Assembly: GCA_964588385.1 (NCBI GenBank)
Contig: CAZPPG010000015.1
Coordinates: 1-64,000 of the forward strand
Direction: 5' to 3'
Source: JAHBWV01 sp964588385
GTDB lineage: Bacteria; Planctomycetota; Phycisphaerae; Phycisphaerales; UBA1924
Length of the DNA stretch: 64,000 bases
Part shown: positions 35,206-45,112 of the stretch, one piece after another
Position numbering within the stretch: the stretch's first letter is position 1
Layout of the letters: every line of letters starts with the position of its first letter
Notes under the pieces: generated by a model
What the model was told of the DNA's origin: nothing
Database searches by the model: none
Seen by the model: only the letters and a program-made list of their open reading frames with translations
Made by a program: the position numbers and the translations under genes

Positions 35206-36579
35206 ATGGCCCTTACCACCCTCTATCTCGATCTCAACAGCTACTTCGCCTCGGTCGAGCAGCAGGACCGGCCCGACCTCCGCAACCGCCCCATCGGCGT
35301 CGTCGCCGTCATCACCGACACCACCTCGCTCCTCGCCGCCAGCATCGAGGCCAAGCGCCTCGGCATCAAGACCGGCACCTCCGTCCGCGATGCCCGGCGC
35401 ATGTGCCCCTCCATGATCTTCGTCGAGTCCCGCCCGCGCCTCTATGTCGAGTACCACCACCGCATCATCGAGGCGATCGAGGCCCGCATCCCCGTCCGAG
35501 GCGTCCACTCCATCGACGAGGTCTCCTGCCGCCTGCAACCCAGCGAACGCAACGAGCCCGCTGCCCGCGCTCTGGCCCTCTCCATCAAACAGTCCATCCG
35601 CGAGCGCATCGGCGATGTCGTCCGCTGCTCCATCGCCATCGCGCCCAACCGCTTCCTCGCCAAGGTCGGCACCGACATGATGAAGCCCGACGGGCTGGTC
35701 GTCATCGACACCCCCGAACTCCCCCAGCGCCTCTACGGGCTCGAACTCATCGACTTCCCCGGCATCGGTCGCAAGATGCGAGAGCGTCTCGATCGCAAGG
35801 GCATTCGCACCGTCGAAGAACTCTGCGCCCTCTCCGAGCGCGAGATGGAAGCGGCGTGGGAGAGCGTGATCGGCCGCACCTGGTGGCACTGGCTCCGCGG
35901 CCACGATGTCCCCGAACCCCCCACACGCAAGCGCAGCGTCGGCCACCAACACGTCCTTCCCCCCAAGGACCGCACCGACGATCTCGCCCGCGCCATATGC
36001 GTGCGCCTCCTCAACAAGGCCGCGTCGCGCCTGCGTCACATGGGATACGGCGCGGCCAAGCTCAGCGTCTGGATTCGTTACATGGATCCCAATCGGTTCG
36101 AGCGCGCCCGTGATGGTCGCCGCGCTCCCGCATCCTCTAGCAGCTTCCCCACCGCTCCCCTCACCGGCGCATCCGTCGTCGGCGCGTGGGGCGGCCGCTC
36201 TCCAGGACGCTGGGCATCCGACCTCGCGCTCCCCGCCGGCTCCGCCGACACCATGACCTTCATCGAGGCCTTCGCCTCGCTCTGGGAGTCGCGACCCCGC
36301 GACGGGCGCACGCCCCTCTGCGTCGGCGTCACCCTCCACGACCTCGCGCCTCACGCCGATGTCGCCGCCGCGCTCTTTCAGGGCGAGCAGCGCCGCATGG
36401 CCCTCGCCAAGGCCGTCGACAAGCTCGACGCCAAGTACGGGCGTCACACCGTCTATCCCGCATCCATGCACGACGCTCGCTCCAGCGGCAAGGGCGGCAT
36501 CGCCTTCCAGTCCGTCCCCGACCTCGCCGTCCCCGACACCCTCAACGACCCCGATGACACCGACGACGAGCACGCATGA
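35206..36579 (+). CDS. Y-family DNA polymerase (DinB/UmuC-like)
   Basis: 457 residues. Catalytic acids are in place: Asp9 in LYLDLNSYFASVEQ and Asp104-Glu105 in HSIDEVS. Also seen are the palm/finger segment SIEAKRLGIKTGTSV, the thumb helix-hairpin-helix ELIDFPGIGRKMRERL and the little-finger start RKRSVGHQHVLPP. It would carry out translesion synthesis. It is longer than E. coli Pol IV (351 aa) because of an insertion of about 50 Ser/Pro/Gly residues in the little finger and an acidic tail. No lexA or imuA-like gene is beside it, so it is not an imuABC operon. Confidence 0.92.
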   Translation: MALTTLYLDLNSYFASVEQQDRPDLRNRPIGVVAVITDTTSLLAASIEAKRLGIKTGTSVRDARRMCPSMIFVESRPRLYVEYHHRIIEAIEARIPVRGVHSIDEVSCRLQPSERNEPAARALALSIKQSIRERIGDVVRCSIAIAPNRFLAKVGTDMMKPDGLVVIDTPELPQRLYGLELIDFPGIGRKMRERLDRKGIRTVEELCALSEREMEAAWESVIGRTWWHWLRGHDVPEPPTRKRSVGHQHVLPPKDRTDDLARAICVRLLNKAASRLRHMGYGAAKLSVWIRYMDPNRFERARDGRRAPASSSSFPTAPLTGASVVGAWGGRSPGRWASDLALPAGSADTMTFIEAFASLWESRPRDGRTPLCVGVTLHDLAPHADVAAALFQGEQRRMALAKAVDKLDAKYGRHTVYPASMHDARSSGKGGIAFQSVPDLAVPDTLNDPDDTDDEHA

Positions 36580-36734
36580 CCGCAACTCGCTCTCGTGCCG
36601 CTGGCTGCTTGTCAGCCCGTGCGAACAACAGCGATCTTCCGAAACTTCAAAGAGTGACAGCGCGCGAATATCCTCCCTTTCGAGCCCGACGGTTTACAAG
36701 TTGGGGGGCGGGGGGCACACTTCGACTCCTGCTC

Positions 36735-36799
36735 TCCGCATCCGCCGACTTTCGGCGGATGCGGAAAGCCGAACCGACGGTGGCTTCTACCACCGTCGG
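36735..36799. repeat. Two tandem perfect hairpins between convergent genes
   Basis: The first stem has fourteen pairs, TCCGCATCCGCCGA (36735-36748) with TCGGCGGATGCGGA (36752-36765), around a CTT loop. The second has ten, CCGACGGTGG (36774-36783) with CCACCGTCGG (36790-36799), around CTTCTA. Only eight bases separate them. They lie between the converging polymerase and PEP-CTERM genes and could end transcription in both directions, although no T-run follows. The CTT loop is shared with the immunity-patch repeat, which hints at one family of palindromic repeats. Confidence 0.85.
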
Positions 36800-36834
36800 C
36801 CACTCACATGAGTTCTTAGTCCGCCGCGCGAGAC

Positions 36835-37605
36835 TCAGCGACGCCGACGCCGCATCGCAATCAGCCCGCCCACACCGGCAAGCCCCAGCGCGCCCGGCGC
36901 TGGCACCACATCGATCGTCGCGCTGAAGATGATGCCGCTCACACCGAAGCCCGCATCGCGCTGGTAGAGGTACATGTAGTTGAGTCCCGGGTTCACCATT
37001 GCCGTGATGTTCTGAAAGTGCGTGGTGGGCGTCGCGTAACTGCCGCCGGAATATCCCGTCGAGATGCCGTTGATGTAAAGCCCATCGGGATTCGGACCGC
37101 CCCAGGAAGGATGGTCACCCAGGTAGTCATCCACCGCGTACTCGATCTTGATCGTCGCGAGCGTGACCGACGACAGCGTCACGTTGAACGGCACCGCGTA
37201 GAGCACCGAACCCGCCACGCCGTTGCCGGTGCCGGGCGTGCCATCGGGGTTCACGAAATAGCCGTCCCAGTTGATCCACCGCGCCTGGGGATCGCTGATC
37301 CCCGGCGTCCACACCGACACCGGGTTGATCACGTGCGCCGCCGAACCCGCGTTTGCGCCCGCAAAGTCCGCCGCACCGAACACCGAACCGCTCGCGGGCG
37401 CGCCGCCCGGCGTCCCCGGACGCCACGTCACGATGTCATCGGGCTGACCCGCAACCCCGGGCAACCCACCCACCTGCCCGCTCCGCAGCGTGATCGTCTG
37501 CGAGGCGGCCGAGGCGCTTCCCGCGACGAGCGCCGACGCCAAGCCGGCGAACGCGGCGATGCGAGCGAAAGAGAAAGAACGATTCTGACGGCTGCGGATG
37601 TTCAT
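36835..37605 (-). CDS. PEP-CTERM-type secreted protein
   Basis: 256 residues from an ATG with GGGAG seven bases upstream. Signal peptide ends at GSASA. The mature protein is beta-rich with Gly/Asn/Pro-rich loops (WINWDGYFVNPDGTPG, SWGGPNPDGLYINGIS). The C terminus is VVPAPGALGLAGVGGLIA then MRRRRR: a Pro-x-Pro-like motif, a hydrophobic helix and a basic end, the sorting signal read by exosortase/PEP-CTERM systems. Such proteins end up at the cell surface or in extracellular matrix. No exosortase gene is in the window. Confidence 0.85.
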   Translation of the reverse strand: MNIRSRQNRSFSFARIAAFAGLASALVAGSASAASQTITLRSGQVGGLPGVAGQPDDIVTWRPGTPGGAPASGSVFGAADFAGANAGSAAHVINPVSVWTPGISDPQARWINWDGYFVNPDGTPGTGNGVAGSVLYAVPFNVTLSSVTLATIKIEYAVDDYLGDHPSWGGPNPDGLYINGISTGYSGGSYATPTTHFQNITAMVNPGLNYMYLYQRDAGFGVSGIIFSATIDVVPAPGALGLAGVGGLIAMRRRRR

Positions 37606-37852
37606 GGCAATGCTCCCTTTTGGTGTTCCTGGTTTCGGTCCCGATGGACCGCTGTGCGGCTCATCTCGGTGTCGGACGGTCCCACAAGAACCGGCCTTTT
37701 CACCGCGAACAAGGACACCAGAGTTCCCGCACACCCGCGGAACCTTGCAGCCATGAACCCACATTCTTTCGATTGACTCGAAGCGACCGTGGCCCGCGCC
37801 GCTCAAGCCCCCCGCAACCTCATCCCCCGTCACCCACTATCCTCTCGCAACC

Positions 37853-38674
37853 ATGCCGACACACCTGCCGACTCCTGCGCGCCGCGCCTTCACCCTCATC
37901 GAACTCCTCGTCGTCATCGCCATCATCGCGCTCCTTATCGGCATCCTCCTCCCCACACTCGGCTCCGCACGCAGGCAAGCCCAGATCACCGTCTGCGGCA
38001 GCCGCCTCCAGCAGCTCTCCGTCGGCCTCACCCTCTACCAGAACGACTTCCCCGGCTACCTCCCCCAGGCCATCGGCCCACTCCCCTCCGGCGGCGAGTC
38101 CGTCATCGGCGCTCTCTTCGGAGGCAAGAAGGGCACGCTTCCCTTCTACGGCATCAACGAGATCGGCGCCGAGCGCCGCCCCCTGAACCGCTACGTCACC
38201 ACGCAGGACATTCCCCCGGATGAGCCGCACGACCCCGCCATCCCACCCTTCGATCTCGACCAGTTCCGCTCCCCCATCGACAAGGGCCTCAACGACACCG
38301 GCCTCCCGATTCCAGGCCTCGAGCGCGCCGAGCTCATGTACGACTTCCTCGGCTCTTCCTACACGCTCAACGACCACGCCCCCGACACCAACCCCTACGG
38401 CGATGAGTTCCCCACCCTCGTCCCCTCCGGCGGCGGGCGCATGCCCCCCATCGAACAACCCACCAAGACCTGGGTCATCGGCACACACACCATCTACAAC
38501 CACGACGACGGAGGCGATCGCAAGCAATACTGGTTCGGCTCCAACAAGGTCCGCGCCAACCTCGCCTTCATCGACGGCCACGCGAAGCTCAGCATCCCCG
38601 TCGCGCCCGACCAGACGCCCGAAACGCCCGACTACACATTTCTCCCCTCAACCCGCTGGCTCGAGCGCTTCTGA
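37853..38674 (+). CDS. Type II secretion pseudopilin-like protein (GspG-type leader)
   Basis: 273 residues. Type IV leader ARRAFTLIELLVVIAIIALLIGILLPTL, with processing expected after Ala12 and Glu at +5, and a hydrophobic helix of about 20 residues. The rest is a large globular domain ending in ANLAFIDGHAKL, a 'vnvaFaDGHv' pattern common to planctomycete proteins of this kind. The GspD and GspE genes for the same machine lie 21 kb downstream. Whether it builds a pseudopilus or is a secreted passenger is unclear. Confidence 0.85.
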   Translation: MPTHLPTPARRAFTLIELLVVIAIIALLIGILLPTLGSARRQAQITVCGSRLQQLSVGLTLYQNDFPGYLPQAIGPLPSGGESVIGALFGGKKGTLPFYGINEIGAERRPLNRYVTTQDIPPDEPHDPAIPPFDLDQFRSPIDKGLNDTGLPIPGLERAELMYDFLGSSYTLNDHAPDTNPYGDEFPTLVPSGGGRMPPIEQPTKTWVIGTHTIYNHDDGGDRKQYWFGSNKVRANLAFIDGHAKLSIPVAPDQTPETPDYTFLPSTRWLERF

Positions 38675-38683
38675 CCTCCGGTC

Positions 38684-40045
38684 TCAGTTCCGGCGCGGCT
38701 GTCCGCCCCGCTTCGACGGGCTCGTCGCGTTCAGCGACAACCACTGCTCCGCCTGCTCCGGCAACACCGGCTGCACAATCCAACCCCAGAAGCCCGGTGT
38801 CCCGTAGAACCGCACCGTCGTCGGCGGCTGCAACTGGAACGCAAACGGCACCAGCATCTGCAGGTCCTCGTTGTTCCCGAAGTAAGGCCACGGCTTGCCG
38901 ATGTCCGGCACGCGCGAGCTCTCCTTCCGCATCGCCACCACATCCACCGGCACCCACGTCAGAATGTCATTCGCCTCGTCATACAGCGCGAACTCCGCCC
39001 ACGCCCGCAACTCCTCCGACACCCCGCGCTTCGTCTTCAGAAACGTCTGCTCTTCCTTCTTCTGGCCAACGTCATACCCGATCACCATCCGCGTCGGAAT
39101 CCCCGCCTCGCGAAGACACGCCACCAGCAGGCACGTGATGTCAAACTGTGACCCGCGCCGATCAATCGCCGTCTGAGGCGCGCCCTTCGAATCAATCCCC
39201 TGGATCTTCCCCGTGCGCGAGTAACCGAACCCAGATCCCGAAACCTGCACCAGTTCCGCGACCTGGCCCGTGATCCACTTGGCCGTCACCACCGGTGTCT
39301 GGCTCTGCGGCTTGCCGTTCGTCCACTTCGCCACAAGATCCCGCACCGGGCTCATATCCAGTGTCTCACCGTTCGGCGCGTGCGTCACATACGGCTCCGC
39401 CTTTGTCGCGTTCAACGCCTCCGGCGGCCACGTCCCCGGCCACGCCAGCTTCATCGCCTCCTTCTCGTTGAACTCCACCTTGTACCCCGTCCCCGACACC
39501 TTCACATCAAGGTGCATCTGCTTGCCCTGGTACTGCGCCGGCTCCAGCGTCCACTTCGCAAGCTTCGTCCCCGAGGGATACCCCTCAAGCACCTCAAACG
39601 TCTCCACCCGCACGCGATCGTTGAACGTCAGCGTGCCCGAGAACGCGCCCTCCTCGGGCGGCTCCCACCCCGACGTCGCCGGCAGCATCGGGAACACCAC
39701 CACCGCCGACGAAAACTGCCACATCTCCTGCGTCGGGAAACTCCCCGTCGGCGTCAGCAGCACCTCCTGCGAACTCGCCACATCCACCCGAATGCTCAGC
39801 ACCCAGTCCTTCGGATCCGACCTCTTCAGATACGGATTCGGCCCCTGCTGCCTCGGACGCGTGGGAGCCGCGGGCGCGGGCTGCGCCGAAGCGTCCGGCG
39901 TCGCCGGAGGAGCCCCGGACCCCGGCGGCGGATTCCGTCGCGTCTGCCCCCACGCCGACCCTGCAACCACCGACCCCGCCACAACACCGATCGCCGCCGC
40001 AAGCCCGACCCCGCCACGCCATCCGCCATTCACGCGATTCCGCAT
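38684..40045 (-). CDS. Secreted transglutaminase-fold protein lacking catalytic Cys and His
   Basis: 453 residues from an ATG preceded by AGGA at six bases. Signal peptide ends near GSAWG, then a Pro/Ala/Gln-rich linker. The C-terminal half aligns by eye with the transglutaminase core: RGSQFDITCLLVACLREAGI, GIPTRMVIGY, RAWAEFALYDEANDIL and WVPVDV. In active members the first block reads GxC and the second HxW; here these positions are Gln (GSQ) and Arg (RAW), while the Asp (PVD) is kept. It is therefore probably a binding or structural version. The N-terminal beta domain (about 75-205) is unassigned. Confidence 0.72.
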   Translation of the reverse strand: MRNRVNGGWRGGVGLAAAIGVVAGSVVAGSAWGQTRRNPPPGSGAPPATPDASAQPAPAAPTRPRQQGPNPYLKRSDPKDWVLSIRVDVASSQEVLLTPTGSFPTQEMWQFSSAVVVFPMLPATSGWEPPEEGAFSGTLTFNDRVRVETFEVLEGYPSGTKLAKWTLEPAQYQGKQMHLDVKVSGTGYKVEFNEKEAMKLAWPGTWPPEALNATKAEPYVTHAPNGETLDMSPVRDLVAKWTNGKPQSQTPVVTAKWITGQVAELVQVSGSGFGYSRTGKIQGIDSKGAPQTAIDRRGSQFDITCLLVACLREAGIPTRMVIGYDVGQKKEEQTFLKTKRGVSEELRAWAEFALYDEANDILTWVPVDVVAMRKESSRVPDIGKPWPYFGNNEDLQMLVPFAFQLQPPTTVRFYGTPGFWGWIVQPVLPEQAEQWLSLNATSPSKRGGQPRRN

Positions 40046-40149
40046 GTGAAGTCCTTTCCCGTTGTGCCCCCAACCACAATCGTACACCCTCTGCCCCTCT
40101 GCCCCTTTCCCTCCTCTTCTACCATTCCTCCCCCACAGGAGTTCCCCCT

Positions 40150-41724
<1,575 letters not shown>

Positions 41725-41812
41725 GGCTGCTACAAGGTTCGCAAGACTACATTGGCATTCGGAATACCACCACGGGATCATGCACACAACGCGCTGCGAC
41801 CCGCTTTACACA

Positions 41813-43714
41813 CTACGCAGTCCGTACTGAGACGAGCGTGGCAAGGTGCTGCATGTTACTCACTCGCCTCTGCTTGATGTACCCGAGCACATCGCACACA
41901 GCCTCAATCTTCTGACAAAAGATGTCCGCGTCCAACGTGGTCATCCACAATACGCCAGACTTCTGGTCGCGATTTGTGCTTTGCCACTGCTTGTTGTCAT
42001 CAAGTGGATGTTCCGGTCTAAACGGATGAATATTGAACACTTTGCTATCAATCTGCGTAATCCACGCTGCCCCAACTTCAGTAATAGCGCCCCACGACGT
42101 TTTGGTGTGCTCACTTGTCACAAATATAGCAAATATTTTCTCGGTTGAGTAACTATCAACAAAGAAGTCTCGCAGGTATCCATAGACCGACTCGCCTTCA
42201 GGGATTCGAGCCAACTCATCGTCGCAGTTCGTGTACAGCACATCCTCAGGCGGGACGCCATTATACAGCAACATCTGATACACAATATCTGCAAACTGCT
42301 TATCGCCCCGCGACTGGCTAATCAATATTCGCTTCTTGAGCGCGTCCACCTGTTGCTTAAGGCCGATACTGGGTTGATTGCTGTTGATTGACTCGGCGAC
42401 TGCGTCCTGGACGGCCACCTTCTGCTCTGCGGAAAGCTTGACCCCACGACGGGCAACACGGTCCATAGTGCTTCTAGCCACGACATCTCGAAACTTATCG
42501 ACATCGGCCCGCAGCTCCGCTTCGAGCTTCCGGTGCTCATCCATCTTTTTCTGCTTCTTAGTTGCCTTGCCTAGGTCAGCGAACACGTCCCGCATGCGGA
42601 GAATGTCGCTCAACAGTTTGGCCTGAACGTACTCTTGCACTGATACGTATCGTGGATCGTCGGACTTGTATCCTTGTCGATTACTCAATGCCATGTCTGG
42701 AAGCTCTGTAGCTTCAAATAAATCAACGTGAAGCTGCCCCACAACGTACACTTCATTCAGTTTGTTTTGTCCCACTGTTGGGAGGATGTTGAATTCACCC
42801 AACTTACTATTTGCAAACAGAGAGATGAAATTATCGGGAAAATCGCTGATCTCAGCCTTGCGCCCCCTCGTTGTCTTATATGCCCCTATCCACCCTTCAA
42901 TCTCCATTGAGTACTCGTGCTCATGACCGTTCCTATCTCTCATGGTGACAGGCAATCTAGCAGAGTCTCGGGCTTGGACAAGCTCATTCCTTCGCTCGGG
43001 AAAGAGAATAGGTACCATTTTACAAAGTCTACTAAATCTCTTCCCTAGCGTGATCAGGCAACCCAACTCGTTCATGACGTGCTCATCGAAAGAGTCGACT
43101 AGTGCATACTCACTCTCACGGATTACGTGGATTCTGAATTCACTGTCAACTAACGGAAACACCTTCAACAGATTTCGACGAACTGCATCAATGCTCTTAT
43201 GCAACCTGTACTGTGGGTTGCGCATCACGATCGCAGATCCATGATCCCGCACGTGTTCAAAAATGATGCGTTCATCTGGAATTGGAGTAAGCAGGTTGCC
43301 ATTCGGAGGCTGCCGGGAGAGGACGAATCCGGATAGCTCGGCACCTACTTTTGACATCACATCCACATTCTCGGAAACAGATAGAGCCGCGAGCTTTCCT
43401 ACGCCCTTTCTACCCATGCGTCGACGAGACTTCGATCGAGTAAATGTGTCCGCGTCTACCACCCGCGTAGAACCGCCCACATTCAAGTATCTTGCGATAT
43501 CTCCATCTTTATACGACATGCCATGGCCGTCATCTTCCACAGTAATATCGTCTTTGTGTGAAATGACATAGACATTTGACGCGTCGGCGTCGTATGCGTT
43601 TGCTATTAGCTCAGCAAGAACATAGTATATATTAGTATACAAACTTGGGCCCAACAACTCAAGTATGCGCGTATCGATTTCGAGTCGGTATTCCTTAGGA
43701 ACCTCGTCAGTCAT
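41813..43714 (-). CDS. GHKL (MORC/Hsp90-like) ATPase fused to a C-terminal TIR domain; candidate defence effector
   Basis: 633 residues. The N-terminal ATPase has the Bergerat motifs: ELIANAYDADAS (Glu35, Asn39), EDDGHGM (60-66, DxGxG) and RRRMGRKGVGKLAAL (97-111, GxKGxG). This is the MORC-like arrangement. A central region (about 115-440) includes a charged coiled coil near 385-440. Residues about 463-575 look like a TIR domain: ILISQSRGDKQFADIVYQML (strand A, helix A), IFAIFVTSEHTKTSW (strands D) and ITEVGAAW with Glu546 in the position of the catalytic Glu of NAD-cleaving TIRs. It starts 58 bases after the methyltransferase gene. The low G+C content suggests transfer. Confidence 0.78.
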   Translation of the reverse strand: MTDEVPKEYRLEIDTRILELLGPSLYTNIYYVLAELIANAYDADASNVYVISHKDDITVEDDGHGMSYKDGDIARYLNVGGSTRVVDADTFTRSKSRRRMGRKGVGKLAALSVSENVDVMSKVGAELSGFVLSRQPPNGNLLTPIPDERIIFEHVRDHGSAIVMRNPQYRLHKSIDAVRRNLLKVFPLVDSEFRIHVIRESEYALVDSFDEHVMNELGCLITLGKRFSRLCKMVPILFPERRNELVQARDSARLPVTMRDRNGHEHEYSMEIEGWIGAYKTTRGRKAEISDFPDNFISLFANSKLGEFNILPTVGQNKLNEVYVVGQLHVDLFEATELPDMALSNRQGYKSDDPRYVSVQEYVQAKLLSDILRMRDVFADLGKATKKQKKMDEHRKLEAELRADVDKFRDVVARSTMDRVARRGVKLSAEQKVAVQDAVAESINSNQPSIGLKQQVDALKKRILISQSRGDKQFADIVYQMLLYNGVPPEDVLYTNCDDELARIPEGESVYGYLRDFFVDSYSTEKIFAIFVTSEHTKTSWGAITEVGAAWITQIDSKVFNIHPFRPEHPLDDNKQWQSTNRDQKSGVLWMTTLDADIFCQKIEAVCDVLGYIKQRRVSNMQHLATLVSVRTA

Positions 43715-43772
43715 TAGTAGATCTCCGCGCTGATTCGTGTGCGATTACAGGCCCGCGTGTTAGATGGCGACC

Positions 43773-44855
43773 TCATATATGGCAAATAATTGCATGACCA
43801 ATTGCCTTGGCCAACTTAGGTGGGACAGCATTTCCAATAAGCTTGCTTACTGCGGATTTGTTGAGCTTCTGATCTTGTGGCCAAAATACATAACTTCGCG
43901 GAAAGCTCTGAAACAAGGCGGCTTCTCGTAGCGTAATGGCACGATCCTGCTCGGGATGTCCGAATCGCCCATTCCCAATACCTGTGCAAAGAGTCGTCAT
44001 CGTAGGAGCGGGCCTGTCCCACCACATACGTCCATATATTGAGTAGTATCGCTCGCCCGATTTTTTTCTATGGCAATCGAGAATCAAGTCATTTGGCCAT
44101 TCTTTACGAGTGCCTCCGTCGTGTGGTGTGGATCGGAGTCGTCTTACGTTCAAATCTGAGAGCATCGAAGATGTATGCAGCGGATCATCGGGATCAGATT
44201 CACCGATGCCAAGCGGACGTAGATCGCCGATTGTCTGACGTACCGTTCTCCATCTTCGCGAATCCACATGCGATCCGTCAGGAATAGTTATCCTTCCGAT
44301 TCTTGAGGCGAGTAGAACCAATCGTCGTCGGGATTGCGGCACTCCGTATTCTGAGCAATTCACAACCCGCCAATCGATCGTGTAATCGAGACGATGAAGA
44401 GTGCGGAGAAATGTGTCGAGCACTTCTCTGCCGCGCTCTGCCAACTCGGGAACGTTCTCCATCGTCACTATTTCGGGGACGATTCCACGGATAAAGCGGC
44501 CGAAGTAGTCCAACAGGTCCCAGTCGTTATGCTTCTTGATCCCGTTGGTTAGCTTGGAGAACGGTTTGCATGGTGCACAACCCGCTAAAACTCGAACTTT
44601 GCCAGGCCGAAACAGGCTGTTGATGCTCCTGCTATTCTTGCGAGACAGATCCCAACAGAAGAAACTTGTGCCAGGGTTGTTTGACTTGTATGCAAATCGC
44701 GCTTGTTCATCAATATCGATGCCTGCTTCTACTTGCAGTCCTGCTTGGGTAAAGCCATAGGTCAGCCCCCCAGCTCCGCAAAATAAATCAACAACGCTTA
44801 CTGGACTATCACTTGAAAAGCGTCCATGCTTATTGACTGGCATTGATGTTCTCAT
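43773..44855 (-). CDS. DNA (cytosine-5) methyltransferase
   Basis: 360 residues from the ATG at 44855; a GTG five codons upstream is possible. Motif I VVDLFCGAGGL (21-31), motif IV GCAPCKPFS (92-100) with catalytic Cys96, motif VI ENV (133-135), motif VIII QSRRRLVLLASR (174-185) and the C-terminal motif X LIGNAVPP are all present, so it should be active. Motif IV reads PCK where PCQ is usual. The target recognition region (about 205-290) is short. It methylates C in DNA and is the first gene of a two-gene operon with the ATPase-TIR protein. No restriction endonuclease gene lies between or beside them. Confidence 0.95.
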   Translation of the reverse strand: MRTSMPVNKHGRFSSDSPVSVVDLFCGAGGLTYGFTQAGLQVEAGIDIDEQARFAYKSNNPGTSFFCWDLSRKNSRSINSLFRPGKVRVLAGCAPCKPFSKLTNGIKKHNDWDLLDYFGRFIRGIVPEIVTMENVPELAERGREVLDTFLRTLHRLDYTIDWRVVNCSEYGVPQSRRRLVLLASRIGRITIPDGSHVDSRRWRTVRQTIGDLRPLGIGESDPDDPLHTSSMLSDLNVRRLRSTPHDGGTRKEWPNDLILDCHRKKSGERYYSIYGRMWWDRPAPTMTTLCTGIGNGRFGHPEQDRAITLREAALFQSFPRSYVFWPQDQKLNKSAVSKLIGNAVPPKLAKAIGHAIICHI

Positions 44856-45112
44856 CTCACTTGCTACCACTGTCGAAGGCGCCCGCGCAATGAAACAACT
44901 ACATCCTACAAAGATCGCGGAAGATTACCGCCGTGGCATTGCAATCCATCGCAAAGCACCTTGCAAGCCACAGTCAGAGATTGTACCACGCATCGGCATC
45001 GTTGGGTGATTTGGACGGGTGAGCCGGGCTCTTGACAGGTGGGACCGCCACCTCCACCCATCCTCGCTCCCGATCTCCCGCACAGTTCGCCCCCACCACC
45101 CAAGAATCCCGC

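Noticed and set aside
37018..37776. 252-codon plus-strand frame
   Set aside because: Antisense of a PEP-CTERM protein; Arg-rich, no start signal.
43715..43772. Hidden restriction endonuclease gene between methyltransferase and ATPase-TIR
   Set aside because: The gap is 58 bases; no room for a gene, and both flanks (41725-41812 and 44856-45112) hold no nuclease-like frame.
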